Source: Micractinium sp. NFX-FRZ (taxonomy: Eukaryota > Chlorophyta > Trebouxiophyceae > Chlorellales > Chlorellaceae). From it: DNA of 17,432 nt. Position 1 is the first letter of the stretch; every line of letters starts with the position of its first letter. Both the position numbers and the translations under genes were made by a program. The stretch lies in assembly GCA_029339195.1 (NCBI GenBank), contig JAPTJF010000733.1:1-17432 (forward strand). Reading direction: 5' to 3'. This document shows positions 1 to 9,500 of this stretch, in pieces. The notes beneath the pieces were generated by a model. The model did not search any database and had not been told where the DNA came from. It saw only the letters and a list, made by a program, of their open reading frames with translations.

Positions 1-1017
1 TTTTTCAGCCTGTAACGCTAGTATCGGTTATAACGCATAACGTTAGTTACTAACGCATAACGCACCCCCCAACCCTACTCCCTGGGGTTGTGTGCCTGCC
101 TGTGGCATCTGCTGCTGCCTGGTGCGTGTGGGTGCAGCCTGCCTCAGAGTTCTGGGGTTTGGCGGCTTTAGGCGGCTCCGCTAAATGTTTGGGCCTGGCG
201 GTTCGACCATTCAAGCGGGGGTCGTCAAACAGGGTTTGGCACCAGCAACGAGTGCAGATGAAGATGCCAAGTTCAGTTTGTGTATTCTGTGGGTAGTGTT
301 GCATCTGCTTTTGCACACACAGGCTTCAAAGGGTCACTTGCTTGGGGCCCATGCTGTGGCATGCCCAGTTGGTTTTCAACTGGCGGGCTTCGCTGGCGGG
401 CACTTGGAAGCCTCAAACTTCTCTAGGTATGCGCAGCATCAAAGAGCTGCTGGCCTGTTGATCTGGCAGATCTGGGGCCCTCCTCGCACCCTTGGGGGTG
501 CAGCAGCCAAATGCACGCTGCTTGGGTGAGTTTAGACGTGCCGGCAAGATAAAGAAAAACACACCCCTTCAACATGTTGAGACGCGCTTAGCGCTCTCAT
601 CCGACTCTCGGGCCCGCACAGCTGCACCTGGTGCAGGGCTGGCTTTCTTGCCTCCCACCACCTGTTTCCATGCGCCTCTCTCCTGGCCAGGAAAGGCAGG
701 CGGGAGGATTGCCGCCAGAAACCCAAAAGGTGTAGGCGGCGCCGCCTCCGAAGGTGAGGCGGGGCACTGAGCTGCCACGCAGCGCCCACCTGGCAGCCCT
801 GTATGTACGGCAGGGGTCTGGCACACCCAAGCCTTAGTGCCAGCTGATGGGCTTTAAAGCTGCCATCCGGGCAGCAACGCCCACTCGCAGCCTCCCCAGC
901 GATCCGCCCCTGCCCACCGTCCCTCCACACCCCGCCCTGCCCCCGACCCTTCACCCCCGCCGCCTGCCTCACTTGCCCCCCTCCCCCCACCCACCACCAC
1001 CACAACAACTCTTGCAG
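1..1017. other. Region with no supported gene (5' flank or long intron of the IFRD gene)
   Basis: I see no convincing coding exon here. Short open frames exist on both strands, but none resembles the N-terminal part expected of an IFRD protein. The last 150 or so bases (about 865-1017) are extremely C-rich and end in a good splice acceptor (CTTGCAG, ending at 1017), so at least this part is intron. Two GT donors have the phase needed to join the exon at 1018: GTGAGT at 526 and GTGAGG at 754. The peptides ahead of them do not look like IFRD. The true first exon(s) may therefore lie left of the window. Confidence 0.6.
13..62. repeat. TAACG-rich short repeat cluster
   Basis: The 12-mer TAACGCATAACG occurs at 31-42 and again at 51-62, a 20-base period. 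A further TAACG lies at 13, and the inverted form CGTTAG lies between the two copies at 41. The stretch is AT-rich compared with everything to its right. It does not match the plant telomere unit (TTTAGGG). It could be the edge of a minisatellite or a local regulatory repeat; its extent to the left is unknown. Confidence 0.5.
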
Positions 1018-3901
1018 GGAGGACACACTGACGCAGCTGTTCCTGTCGTCGGTGCGGCGTGGCAAGGAGTTGGAGGCCTGCCTGGCAGCCAAGGCGCTGG
1101 GGCTGCACGTCACCACGCTGGGGGCCTCCTCCGCCAGCGAGGCAATCTACCAGGAGGTGAGGTGGGCGGCTGCAGTGGGGGAGGGGAGTGGAGGGGAGGG
1201 GAGGATGGGGTGGGCGGGTGTCGGGGGTATGTTGGAGGGGGGAAGGAATGAGGGATTGTGAGGGTGTGTGAGGTGACCAGTCGTAAGGCGAACGCAACTG
1301 TTTGTTTTACGGGAGATGCAGCAAATGGGGGCCTTCCAGCAACAGGTTGGGCGGTGTGCTGCGCTGATGGGCAGCCAGGGAGGCTGGCGCTGTGTGGGCA
1401 GCATGCACTTGGTAAGCAGGCACCCCCAGGGGTGCACAGACGCCACGTGGGAGGTTGGGTGCTGGCCTCCTCACGGTTGTCTGCCGACTGCTTGCTGCTG
1501 CCAAACAAGCCCTTTTTCACGACCATCTGCCCACCTGCCAACATGCCCACCCACCGCCCTTGCCTGTGCCGCAGGCTGAGCGGGTGCTGGAGCCGTTGGT
1601 GCTGACGGGCAAGAGCAGCGCAATGCGCGCCGCGGCTGCAGAGGCGCTCTCCGTGCTGTGCTTTGTTGGGTCGGAGGGCGCGGCGGAGACGCTGCACACG
1701 ATGGCAACGCTGTGGCGCGTGGTGCTGGGAGGTGAGGGGGGGCCCAGATTGGGCGCTGTACAGCAGGGGCTGCCGAAATGTGGACAGGATGAGGCGCCTT
1801 GCTGCGCTGTGCCGCACCTGCACTGCACTAATCAAGGCTGGCTGGCTGGCTGGCTGGCTAGCTGAGACTCTGCTTTTAACTCAGGCTAGCGATGCCTGCA
1901 CAGTGCTGCACCTGCTGACGCGCCGCCGCCCCGCTCAGTTGCTCAACCCCTGTCCTCCCCTGCCCCGCCCCCACCGCACTGCCTGCTCAGGCTGGAAGAA
2001 GGCCGCGGTGGCGCCTGCGGTGCTGGCCGCGCTGCGCAGCTGGGCCTTCCTCCTCTCCACCGTGCCCGCCAGCCGCCTGGACGCGCACTTTGTGGAGACC
2101 CACCTGGGCCTGCTGGCGCAGCTGCTCAACGGCAGCGATGTGGATGTGCGGGGGGCGGCGGGCGAGGCGATTGCGCTGCTCTGGGAGATGGCCGACCTCA
2201 ACTCCCTCCCGGAGTCGCCGCGCGTTGGCGGGCCGCAGCGCAACGGCGGCGCGCGGCACAACACCCTGGCGGCGCTGGCGGTGGGGTCGCCGCCCAAGCG
2301 GGCGGCGGCAGGGTTGGCGGCGGCAGAGGCGGCAGAGGAGGCGGCTCAGGCGAACGGCAGCGGTGCCGATGCCAACGGCAGCAGCCAGGCAGTGGCCGTG
2401 GCAGCAGAGGCAGCGGCAGCAGGTCCGGTGGCAGCGCCCGTGGCGGAAGCGCCAGCCGCGGCAGGCGCCGCGGCGCAGCAGCCGCCGCCGGCGCAGGCTA
2501 CCGACGCAGGCGCGGCGGGGGCGCTGCCGTCGCCGACGTCTGGGCGGCCGCCACTGCCTCCGCGGGTGCAGGCGCCGCGGCGGCAGCAGCGGGCCGCTGC
2601 TGCTGACGAGGCGGAGCATGGTGGGCAGGAGGAGTATGAGGAGGACGATGAGAGCGTGGACAGCCTGGAGGCGATAGTGGAGCGCATGCGTGACCTGGCC
2701 AAGAACCGGGGGGACCAGAGCCGACTCAACAAGGGGGACCGTGCGTCGTCGCGCGGCACCTTCCGTGACCTGCTGGCCATCATACAGGTGGGGCGGGCGG
2801 GGAGGTGCGAGGGGTGTGGCTGGGCCTGGGTGTGTTGGAGACAGGAGGGGTGCGAGTGGGAGCTGGGGGGATCGGTTGTGCGGTTTGGCACAGCGCAGCG
2901 CAGCGCAGCGCAGCATGGCATGCTGTGTACTGCATGCATGAAATCTGGGTTTGGGTGCGGGCTGTTGGTGCCTGATGAGCTGGCAGAGGGGCTGCCACTG
3001 TCAGCCCTCCCTCCTGGCTCCCCAAGCTCATCTCTATCCCTGGGCTTCCTGACCTGCCTGCCTGCACATATTGCCCGCCCTCCGGCACGCTCCTACAATG
3101 CCTGCCGCTTGACACACCCAACTGGCCCCTGTGCTCACCCACCCCCCTGCCCCACCCCTCACCCCATTTCCACTTCACACCACCCCGTCAGGGTGAGTAC
3201 GTGCCTGAGACCAAGATCAAGCTGCGGCACGGCGACCTGCTGATGGTGACGGGCCTGCTGGACAACATGCGCCTCAACTTCCTGCGGTGAGCGCGCGGGA
3301 TGGCAGCCGAGCCGGTGCAGGCTGGCCCGGCACTGATGCAGCCGCCCCAGGCAGGCCTGGCCCGACACTGACCAGCGGGCGGGCTGGCCGGCAGGCCAGA
3401 TGGGTTAAACTTGCAACCGCGTCCTCTGCCCAATCCGTCCCTGTTCTGCCTGCACCCTCCTCTCTCCTCCCCGTTCATCCAGCTTTTTGTTCTGTCTGCT
3501 GCCTCCTAGTTTTTTCTGTTCTGCCTGCGCCCTCTCACCGCTCCCGTGGCCCAGCTGCCCTCTCCCCCCGCCTGCCCATCCCTGTGAACCCCTTCCCCAC
3601 CTCTCACCCCCCACCTCTCACCCCACACCGCCCTCTCCACCCGCCCTCCCCACGCCCCTCCCCCCGGCGCAGCGCGTACCTGGCGGAGGCGTTCCAGTCG
3701 CACATGCAGTCCAACGAGCTGCTGCACGAGGTGTTCCAGTTCCAGCCCGCGGACGAGCCCGAGGAGCGGCTGACACCGCTGGAGAAGCGGCTGTTCCGCA
3801 GCAAGTCGTCCACGGATGTGAGGGACCGCACGGAGCTGCGGCGCAAGGAGCGCGCCACCATGACCAGCTACAAGCACGGCGGCCTGGCAGACTTCTGCTG
3901 A
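1018..3901 (+). CDS. IFRD: IFRD-family protein (interferon-related developmental regulator), 5' partial, five exons
   Basis: Exons: 1018-1156, 1575-1731, 1991-2787, 3192-3286, 3673-3901 (stop TGA 3899-3901). They join in phase to give 471 visible residues. The first three exons read as the helical-repeat IFRD N-terminal domain (TLTQLFLSSVRRGKELEA, then AKALGLHVTTLG, AAAEALSVLCFVG and DVRGAAGEAIALLWEM). After an Ala/Gly/Gln-rich linker comes the family's basic segment ending SSRGTFRDLLAIIQ, then GEYVPETKIKLRHGDLL, QSNELLHEVFQF, and the basic C-terminal tail with EKRLFRSKSSTDVRDRTEL. This order is characteristic of IFRD1/IFRD2. Known from animals: IFRD proteins act as transcription co-regulators and bind ribosomes in translationally inactive cells. 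Whether the algal protein does either is inference. The first exon starts in phase 2, so at least one upstream exon is missing. The 418-base gap 1157-1574 could hide a micro-exon, but direct joining already fits the family. Confidence 0.88.
1836..1859. repeat. (GGCT)6 microsatellite in IFRD intron
   Basis: Six tandem GGCT units lie within the intron 1732-1990, followed by GGCTAGCTG-like sequence. No function is evident. Confidence 0.8.
2218..2650 (+). other. Low-complexity Ala/Gly/Gln/Pro-rich linker inside the IFRD protein
   Basis: Within the large third exon, the conserved helical part ends near DLNSLPESPR and the next conserved acidic/basic stretch begins near DDESVDSLEAIVERM. About 140 residues dominated by alanine, glycine, glutamine and proline lie between them. 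IFRD proteins usually have only a short charged linker at this point. Expanded low-complexity linkers are common in proteins of GC-rich green algae, so this is probably disordered spacer rather than a domain. It stays in frame and contains no splice site that would obviously remove it. Confidence 0.7.
2891..2915. repeat. (CAGCG)5 pentanucleotide repeat in IFRD intron
   Basis: Five tandem copies of CAGCG lie in the intron 2788-3191. Not coding in the accepted model. Confidence 0.8.
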
Positions 3902-4516
3902 GGCCCCGGCCAGAGGGGCCCCAGCCAGGGGGATGCCGCCTGCCGCGCTGGCACACCTCTGCCGAGCGGGCCGCACTCGCCAACTTTGAACTCGAATGAC
4001 CTCTGCTGCTGGGCTGGCTGGCCGGCTGACAGCTGGCTGCGCCTGCGGCAGGGGGCTGGCCCAGCAGTGCTTCCGGCTGCAGCCCCGGATCTGCAGCCGG
4101 CTTGAGCAGGCCAGTGGGAGGGGCAGGACACCCGTTGCCTCCCCGTCACCCAGCCTTTTGCTTTCACACTGTGTCCTTCCTTTACCCTCGCTGCTCATGT
4201 TGTGTGTCCCTCTGCTGCTTGCTCTGTTGTGCACTAGTCCTGTACAGCCTTGACGCCACCCTGTGCTTCCCCTCCCTTGTTGATGTTGACCCACCCCCAC
4301 CCTCCACTAGCCAATTTTGTGTGCGCCAAATGTTGCAAGTACTGAGTCAGTGCTTCGGAATGAAAGTGAAGGTGCTATCGGGGTGCTATGCGCGCTCAGC
4401 TTGGATCAGATCAGGTTGGGATGGGTTGAGCGGCACATGCGGCGTGAGCGGCGCATGCGGCGGAAGCCGCTGGGCGGGGTGACGCTCGCAACTCCTGCTG
4501 CTGCACGGCATGCCGC
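3902..4516. other. Convergent intergenic region (3' flanks of IFRD gene and small plastid-type gene)
   Basis: The 615 bases lie between the IFRD stop and the stop of the minus-strand gene, so both 3' untranslated regions must fall here. I found no TGTAA-type green-algal polyadenylation signal on either strand. Around 4428-4465 there is an imperfect repeat of GCGGCRCATGCGGCG. Otherwise nothing recognisable. Confidence 0.6.
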
Positions 4517-5428
4517 TCACGGCAGCTGCTGCTGCTGCAGCTGCTGCAGCTGCTCCGCGGGGATGAGCTTGGCGGTGTCTGCATCCGACCTGGGTGCATC
4601 CAGGAACACGGTGGCTCCCCTGCAGGCAGGGCAGGACAGTGAGGCAGGCAGGTGAGCCGTACAGTCGGATGGGTTGGGCGGGGGCGACTGGGCCGGGGTG
4701 TGGCAGGCCCTGCTGGCAGGGAAGGGCAACATAGCTGCATGTTGTATGTCTCCCTATGGCCCGCTCTCTGCTGAAATGCTGTGCCATTGCCTGCCCTTGT
4801 GTGCACACTTCTTAGGCACTGTCTGCCTGCCTGGCTGACCCCTAGGTTCCACCCACCCCCAAAGAGCACCAAGCACCGCCCTCCCTGCCCCCTCACTCGT
4901 TGTACGTCTGGCTGGCAAACAGGCCCACGCCCACGGCCGCTGCCGCCAGGATGGGGATGAGGAATGAGGCGATGTCTCCCACCAGGTTGAACTGGTCGCC
5001 CTGCAGGTTTACAGGGGCAGCGCGGAGGAGGCTTCAACTAGGAGGCAGGGGTGGAGAGGGGCGGAGGGAGGGCTGGGCAATGCAGCAAGGTGCGAGGATG
5101 CTCCGCCGTCATACCGAGCCCGCTCCAGTTTCTCTCCCCTTCTTTGCTAAATCTACCTAGTCTGCTATAGCGCAACACAAGCTTCCCACTCGGAAGCCCT
5201 CACCTCCCAGAAATCCTTCTCGGGCACCTCCGCCGGCGCCGCCACCCGCGGCAGCGTCTGCGGGACGTCGTCCTCCTGTTGCTGCTGCTTGCCTGGGCCC
5301 GCTGCCGCCCTCACAGATCGCTGCCCAGTACCCCACGGAGCTGCCATTCGCGTGGTAGGCGCTGGACGGGCCTGGGCACCCTCCCAGCGTTGCGAGGTGC
5401 AGCGAAGCGAGGCGCAGGTGGTCTGCAT
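4517..5428 (-). CDS. Predicted plastid-targeted single-pass membrane protein of unknown function (143 aa, three exons)
   Basis: Exons on the minus strand: 5428-5204 (75 codons, phase 0 end), 5000-4897 and 4619-4517 (stop TGA). Both introns are GT-AG (203 and 277 bases) and the phases join cleanly. The ATG has a strong context (GCACCATG). Residues 1 to about 50 are rich in Ala, Thr, Arg, Ser and Gln with almost no acidic residues, like a chloroplast transit peptide. Residues 72-84 read DFWEGDQFNLVGD. Residues 85-104 form one hydrophobic helix (SFLIPILAAAAVGVGLF core). It is followed by SQTYNEGA and a polar C-terminus ending in a Gln/Leu-rich tail. The position of the NEGA block across a splice junction supports the join. 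I do not recognise the family. A small thylakoid or envelope membrane protein is plausible but not shown. It is divergent from ATG2 and convergent with the IFRD gene. Confidence 0.72.
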
Positions 5429-5827
5429 GGTGCTACCAGAATAAGAAGCGATTGCAAAGAGCAATGCGACGCCACCCGTCCACTCTGAAGCTGGAGGATT
5501 GCAGCTGCCACGCAAGCGGACCTCTTGCTCGAGCTAAGAGGGCTAGGGGGCCGTGTAGCCCAGCACAAAAGCCCTGGCAGCATGCCAGTGGTGCTCTGAG
5601 CCTGCGCAGCGAGTCGCTCGGGCTCACAGGTTTAGCTCGGCAAAGCCCTCTCCAAACGGGGCCGTTACCTTCAAACCTTGAGCGCCGGGAGAGCACCGTG
5701 AGCATCTGGGAGCGGGCAAGGTGCGCTCAACAGGAGGCACGGCACTGCGGGCGCTGCGGCAGGGCTCCAGAGGCGCCGTTGGCGCGCGTGCCGCCGCCAG
5801 CGCCTTGCCGCCAGGCCGCGCCGCACG
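5429..5827. promoter_or_regulatory. Divergent intergenic region, probable shared promoter of the plastid-type gene and ATG2
   Basis: Only 399 bases separate the two start codons, which point away from each other, so both 5' untranslated regions and core promoters should lie here. A small inverted repeat (ATTGC, 5-base loop, GCAAT; 5451-5465) lies just upstream of the minus-strand ATG, together with a TTATTC element read on that strand. No convincing TATA box is seen on the ATG2 side. An open frame crosses this region on the plus strand, but it is not in the ATG2 frame. Confidence 0.55.
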
Positions 5828-6572
5828 ATGTGGGGGCTGCAGGGCGCCTCCGACTGGGCGCTGCGCCGCCTGCTCAAGGTGCTGCTGAAGCGCAACCTCA
5901 AGGGGGTGCTGGAGACGGAGATTGATGTGGAGCAGCTGCGGGTCAGCCTGGGGACCGGCGCCCTGGAGCTCACCGACGTCCTCATCAGCCGGCAGTGGCT
6001 GGCGGAGCGAGCGGTGAGCTGGAATGCAAGGGGACACCAGCGAGGTTGGGTGCCGGTGGGAGAGATAGCAGGGTGCATGGCATGGCTGGGCCCCGGAAGC
6101 CTATTTAGGTGCAATGCTGATGCAATGCTGCCGCCTCCTGCACCTGCCCCTTGCGCCCACCTCCCACACCCTTGCCCTCCTGCAGCCGCTGGGGCTGGAG
6201 ATTGTGAGCGGGTACATCGGGCGGCTGCGGCTGGACCTGGCTGTGACCAGCCTGACTTGTGGGGTAACACTGGAGGACGTGCTGCTGACTGTGCGGCCCG
6301 GGAAAGGCGGCGGCGGTGGCGCAGGTGGCGCCGGCGCCGGCGCCCAGAGCGCGGACGCAGCCAGCAGCGGCGACGTGCCACCCTCTGGCCCCGCCGGGTT
6401 CGGCATTGATGAAGGCGTGCGGCTGGTGGCGGCAGGGGTGGAGACGCTGCTGCAGCGCATGACCGTGACTGTCAGCAGGCTCAGCGTGCGGGTGGAGCTG
6501 GGCGGCGGTGAGCAGGGCGGCGCCGCTGCCACGCTGTCGTGCGTGCAGCTCAGCTACGGCGCCACCGAGCAG
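5828..6572 (+). other. ATG2: Chorein-type N-terminal region of ATG2
   Basis: Exons 1-2 encode residues 1-191. Residues about 12-60 (amphipathic basic helix, then LETEIDVEQLRVSLGTGALE and LTDVLIS) match the start of chorein/VPS13-type lipid-transfer proteins, in which an N-terminal helix is followed by the first strands of the hydrophobic groove. Exon 2 continues with GLEIVSGYIGRLRLDL and GVTLEDVLLTVRP, corresponding to the family's 'G.IG.L...IPW...' strand unit. In known ATG2 proteins this end contacts the ER and takes up lipid. A Gly/Ala-rich insert follows the RPGK motif at about 6300-6360. Confidence 0.85.
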
Positions 6573-9500
6573 GTGTGTGGGCTGCAGGGGGGTCCCTGCT
6601 ACTAAAGGGAGGGAGGGGATGGAGGCAACAGACACGCTTGTTGTATGCCTGAAATGCCGGAAGCCCGCCTGCCCTCCTGGCTCAGCATCATCCCGCCTGC
6701 CTCAACTGCTGTGCCTGCCTTGGCGGCCTCTCCGTGCTTTGTTCCTGCAGGACTGCCCCGCCGCCGGCACCACGGCCCGCCGGGTCGCATTTGCCGGGCT
6801 CAGCCTGGGGCTGGAGGCGCCTGCCCAGGAAGACGGCCCCGCCCCGCCGCTGCTGCCGCCCTTGGACGGCGAGGCCGACGTAGTTGTGACCTGGCCGCTA
6901 GACTGCCTGCCCAGCCACCAGCCGCACGTGTCGCTGGCGGTGCGGCTGGAGGCGCTGCAGCTGCAGCTGCGCCCGGCAGACGTGGCCGGGCTGCTGGTGC
7001 TGGCAAGGCGCTATGCCGACGCGCACGCCCAGGCGGCAGCAGCAGCGGCGGCGCAGCAGCAGGCGCTTGCTGGCGACGCAGCGCTCACGGCCATTGCGCA
7101 GCAACAGCAGCTGGGGCTGGGGCCCGCTGCGGCGGGTCCCCACTCGTTCATTGCCGACCTCATGCTGCCAGAGTGCGAGGCGATGGTGCAGGATGCGCTG
7201 ATGGAGAGCGCAGCGGCTGGCGGTGGCGGCGGCGGTGCGGGAGGCGGGGGTGGAGGCAGCGGTATCACGGGGCAGGTGGGTGTGCAGGGGCAGGGCGTGC
7301 AGGTGTGGTGGGCAGGGTGTGGGGTTGTGGGCGGGTGGGCTTGGGGGTGAGAGCTGCAGGCGGGCAGGCACGCTTGTCACGCCAGCCTAGCACACTTGCC
7401 TTGCTTGGCTTCAGCCCCTCACCTAGCCAGTGCCCCTGCTGCACCAGCCACCCTCCTGACCGTGGCCCCACTTACTGTACCGTCCCAGGTGACCACAACT
7501 CTCAACATTCTCCCCTCGCTTAACCCCACACTGTGTACTTGCCTCTCTAAACCTCCACTCCCCCCTTTGATGGCAGGAGGAGGTGGACGAGTTTTACGAC
7601 GCCAAGTCGCTGCTGGGGTCGCTGCAGCAGGCCTTCTCCTCGGCCATGGCCGCCAGCAGCTACCACAGCAGCGGCGGCGACGCCAGCCTGGCGCTCGGCG
7701 GAGGCGCCAGCTCAGCCGGCGACCACGACATGTTTGCCATGCACGACCTGGCGGCCAGCATACGAGAGGTGGGTGGGTGAGAGGGGGCGGGAGGCGCAGG
7801 GTTGCTAGTAGGCCAGGGAAGGGAGGCCAGGCTGGGTTGGAAGCGAGGTGCATGGTGGCTGCCGCCGGTGCCAGATCAGCAGCCTGCTGTTGTTTCAACA
7901 GCCAAAAGGTGCAACAGCGTGGTGTAGCCATTGCTGTCTCGGTTGGCCTGCCAGCCAGTTGAGTGCACTGCTCAGCGGGTCCTGTCTTGCAGTGCGCACC
8001 AGCCCTCTGCTATCGCTGCCCCCCGGCCCTACCGCCCTGCCTCTGCAGGTGGGCGCTGCGCGCGGCCAGCAGTGGAGCACCTCCGTGTCGGCGCCCTCCC
8101 TCACGCTGTGCCTGCTGTACCCCGAGGAGGCGGGGTGCACCAGCCCGCACTATGCGCCCCGCCTGGTGGCCGAGGTGCTGGAGCTGGCAGTGCAGGCAGA
8201 GGTGGGCGGGTGGGTGGTGATGAGGGGAGGGGGAGGCGGGGAGGCACGCACGCTACCCTGTACAGCTTCATGACTTGCATCTGTGCAGTGCGGCGTGGAG
8301 AGCACAACAGGGTGGAAACACAACACGCTGCCCCGCCCGCCTTTCCAGCGCTGGCTCCACTCACCCGGCTGTGGCCTCATCCCTGCCACCCCTGCAGTCT
8401 GCCAGCAGCGGCCCAGACGTGCCCGCCGCCAGCAGCCTGAGCCTGACAGCGGGGCTGCTGGAGGTGTCTGAGCACCTGCCCTTCCCCAGCCACCCCTCCC
8501 CCGCCAGCTCAGCAGCCAGTGCCGCCCTCACGGCCGGCGGCTGGCTGCCGGCAGAGGAGATGGCACGGGTGCCGGCGGTGCTACCAGCCGGGCCATACCT
8601 GCGCTGGCCCGCGCCCACGTCGGCAGGTGTGGGGGGAAGCCAGGGAGGGGAGCGCCCAGTGCCGGCAGCGGGGATCACCTTGCATTGTGCTTCGCCACAT
8701 TGGTTCGCCAACCTGCTGCCAGCGCAAAGAATGCCTTCACGCTGTCTTCTTCTTGTTCACCTGCTTCCTGCTTGGCAGGCAAGCCGCAGTGCTGCGGTGT
8801 GGCACCTCACGCCGCATGCCCACCACGCCTTGCCAGCCCCCCTGGCTTGCCTTGCCTGTCCACACCTGACCCTTGCCCCACACTGGCTGTTCACTGCATG
8901 CCCCCCAGGCGACTACCCGCTGCCCGACGCCGCCAGCAGCCTGGGCATCGGCGACACCCTGGCCCAGCTGTCCGACCTCTCCCAGGCCACCGTGTACCAG
9001 TCGGCCACCGTCATGGAGGTGGGCCCACTTGTGTAATATGATGTGCATGGTTTGGGGCATCTGGGCTTTCTTGTACATAATGTGCATGGCTTGGATGATG
9101 TGTGTACTATGGGGGCAGCCGCACAGGTGGCTGCTGCTGGGCTGGTGAGGGACAGGGCAGGTGCGGTGCTGTGTGCCAGCCGGTCGTGACCACCAGTAGT
9201 GCGGAGGTAAGGGGGATGCTGGGGATGGGGTGGGAAACGCAGCAGTGGATGTTCCAGAGGTGCGCACACGTGCTGGCTGGGCAACTACATGCATGTACTG
9301 CCTGGCTTTAAGCCGCCCCTCCCGCCTGTGACCTGCAGAGCAGCAGCATGCTGCGGCAGTCCATCGCCTGCCACGAGGCGTCGGCGGTGCCGCGCGTGCA
9401 GGTCGTGCCAGTGCTGCTGTGCAGCGGGCAGGGGGCGGCGCTGGTGGTGCACTGCGGCAGGTCAGAGGAGACGGCGCAGCACGCGCAGCAGGAGGCGGCG

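Noticed and set aside
13..62. Telomere repeat at the window edge
   Set aside because: The unit is not TTTAGGG or a close variant and there are too few copies.
192..215. GGTTCGACC resembling a tRNA T-loop
   Set aside because: The flanking bases do not form a T-stem, and no anticodon or acceptor arm can be placed around it.
185..529. Plus-strand frame ending at a phase-compatible GTGAGT donor, as first IFRD exon
   Set aside because: The phase fits the exon at 1018, but the peptide has none of the helical-repeat pattern expected at the IFRD N-terminus.
1987..2916. 309-codon minus-strand open frame opposite the IFRD exon
   Set aside because: Arginine-rich antisense of an Ala/Gln-rich coding exon, and it crosses a clear plus-strand splice donor. 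No independent support.
5452..5925. Plus-strand open frame starting upstream of the ATG2 ATG
   Set aside because: It is in a different frame from the chorein-like ATG2 start at 5828 and its translation resembles no protein. At most it could include an upstream start in the 5' leader.
5671..6381. 236-codon minus-strand open frame over the ATG2 start
   Set aside because: Antisense shadow of ATG2 exons 1-2, Arg/Pro/Ser-rich with no recognisable domain.
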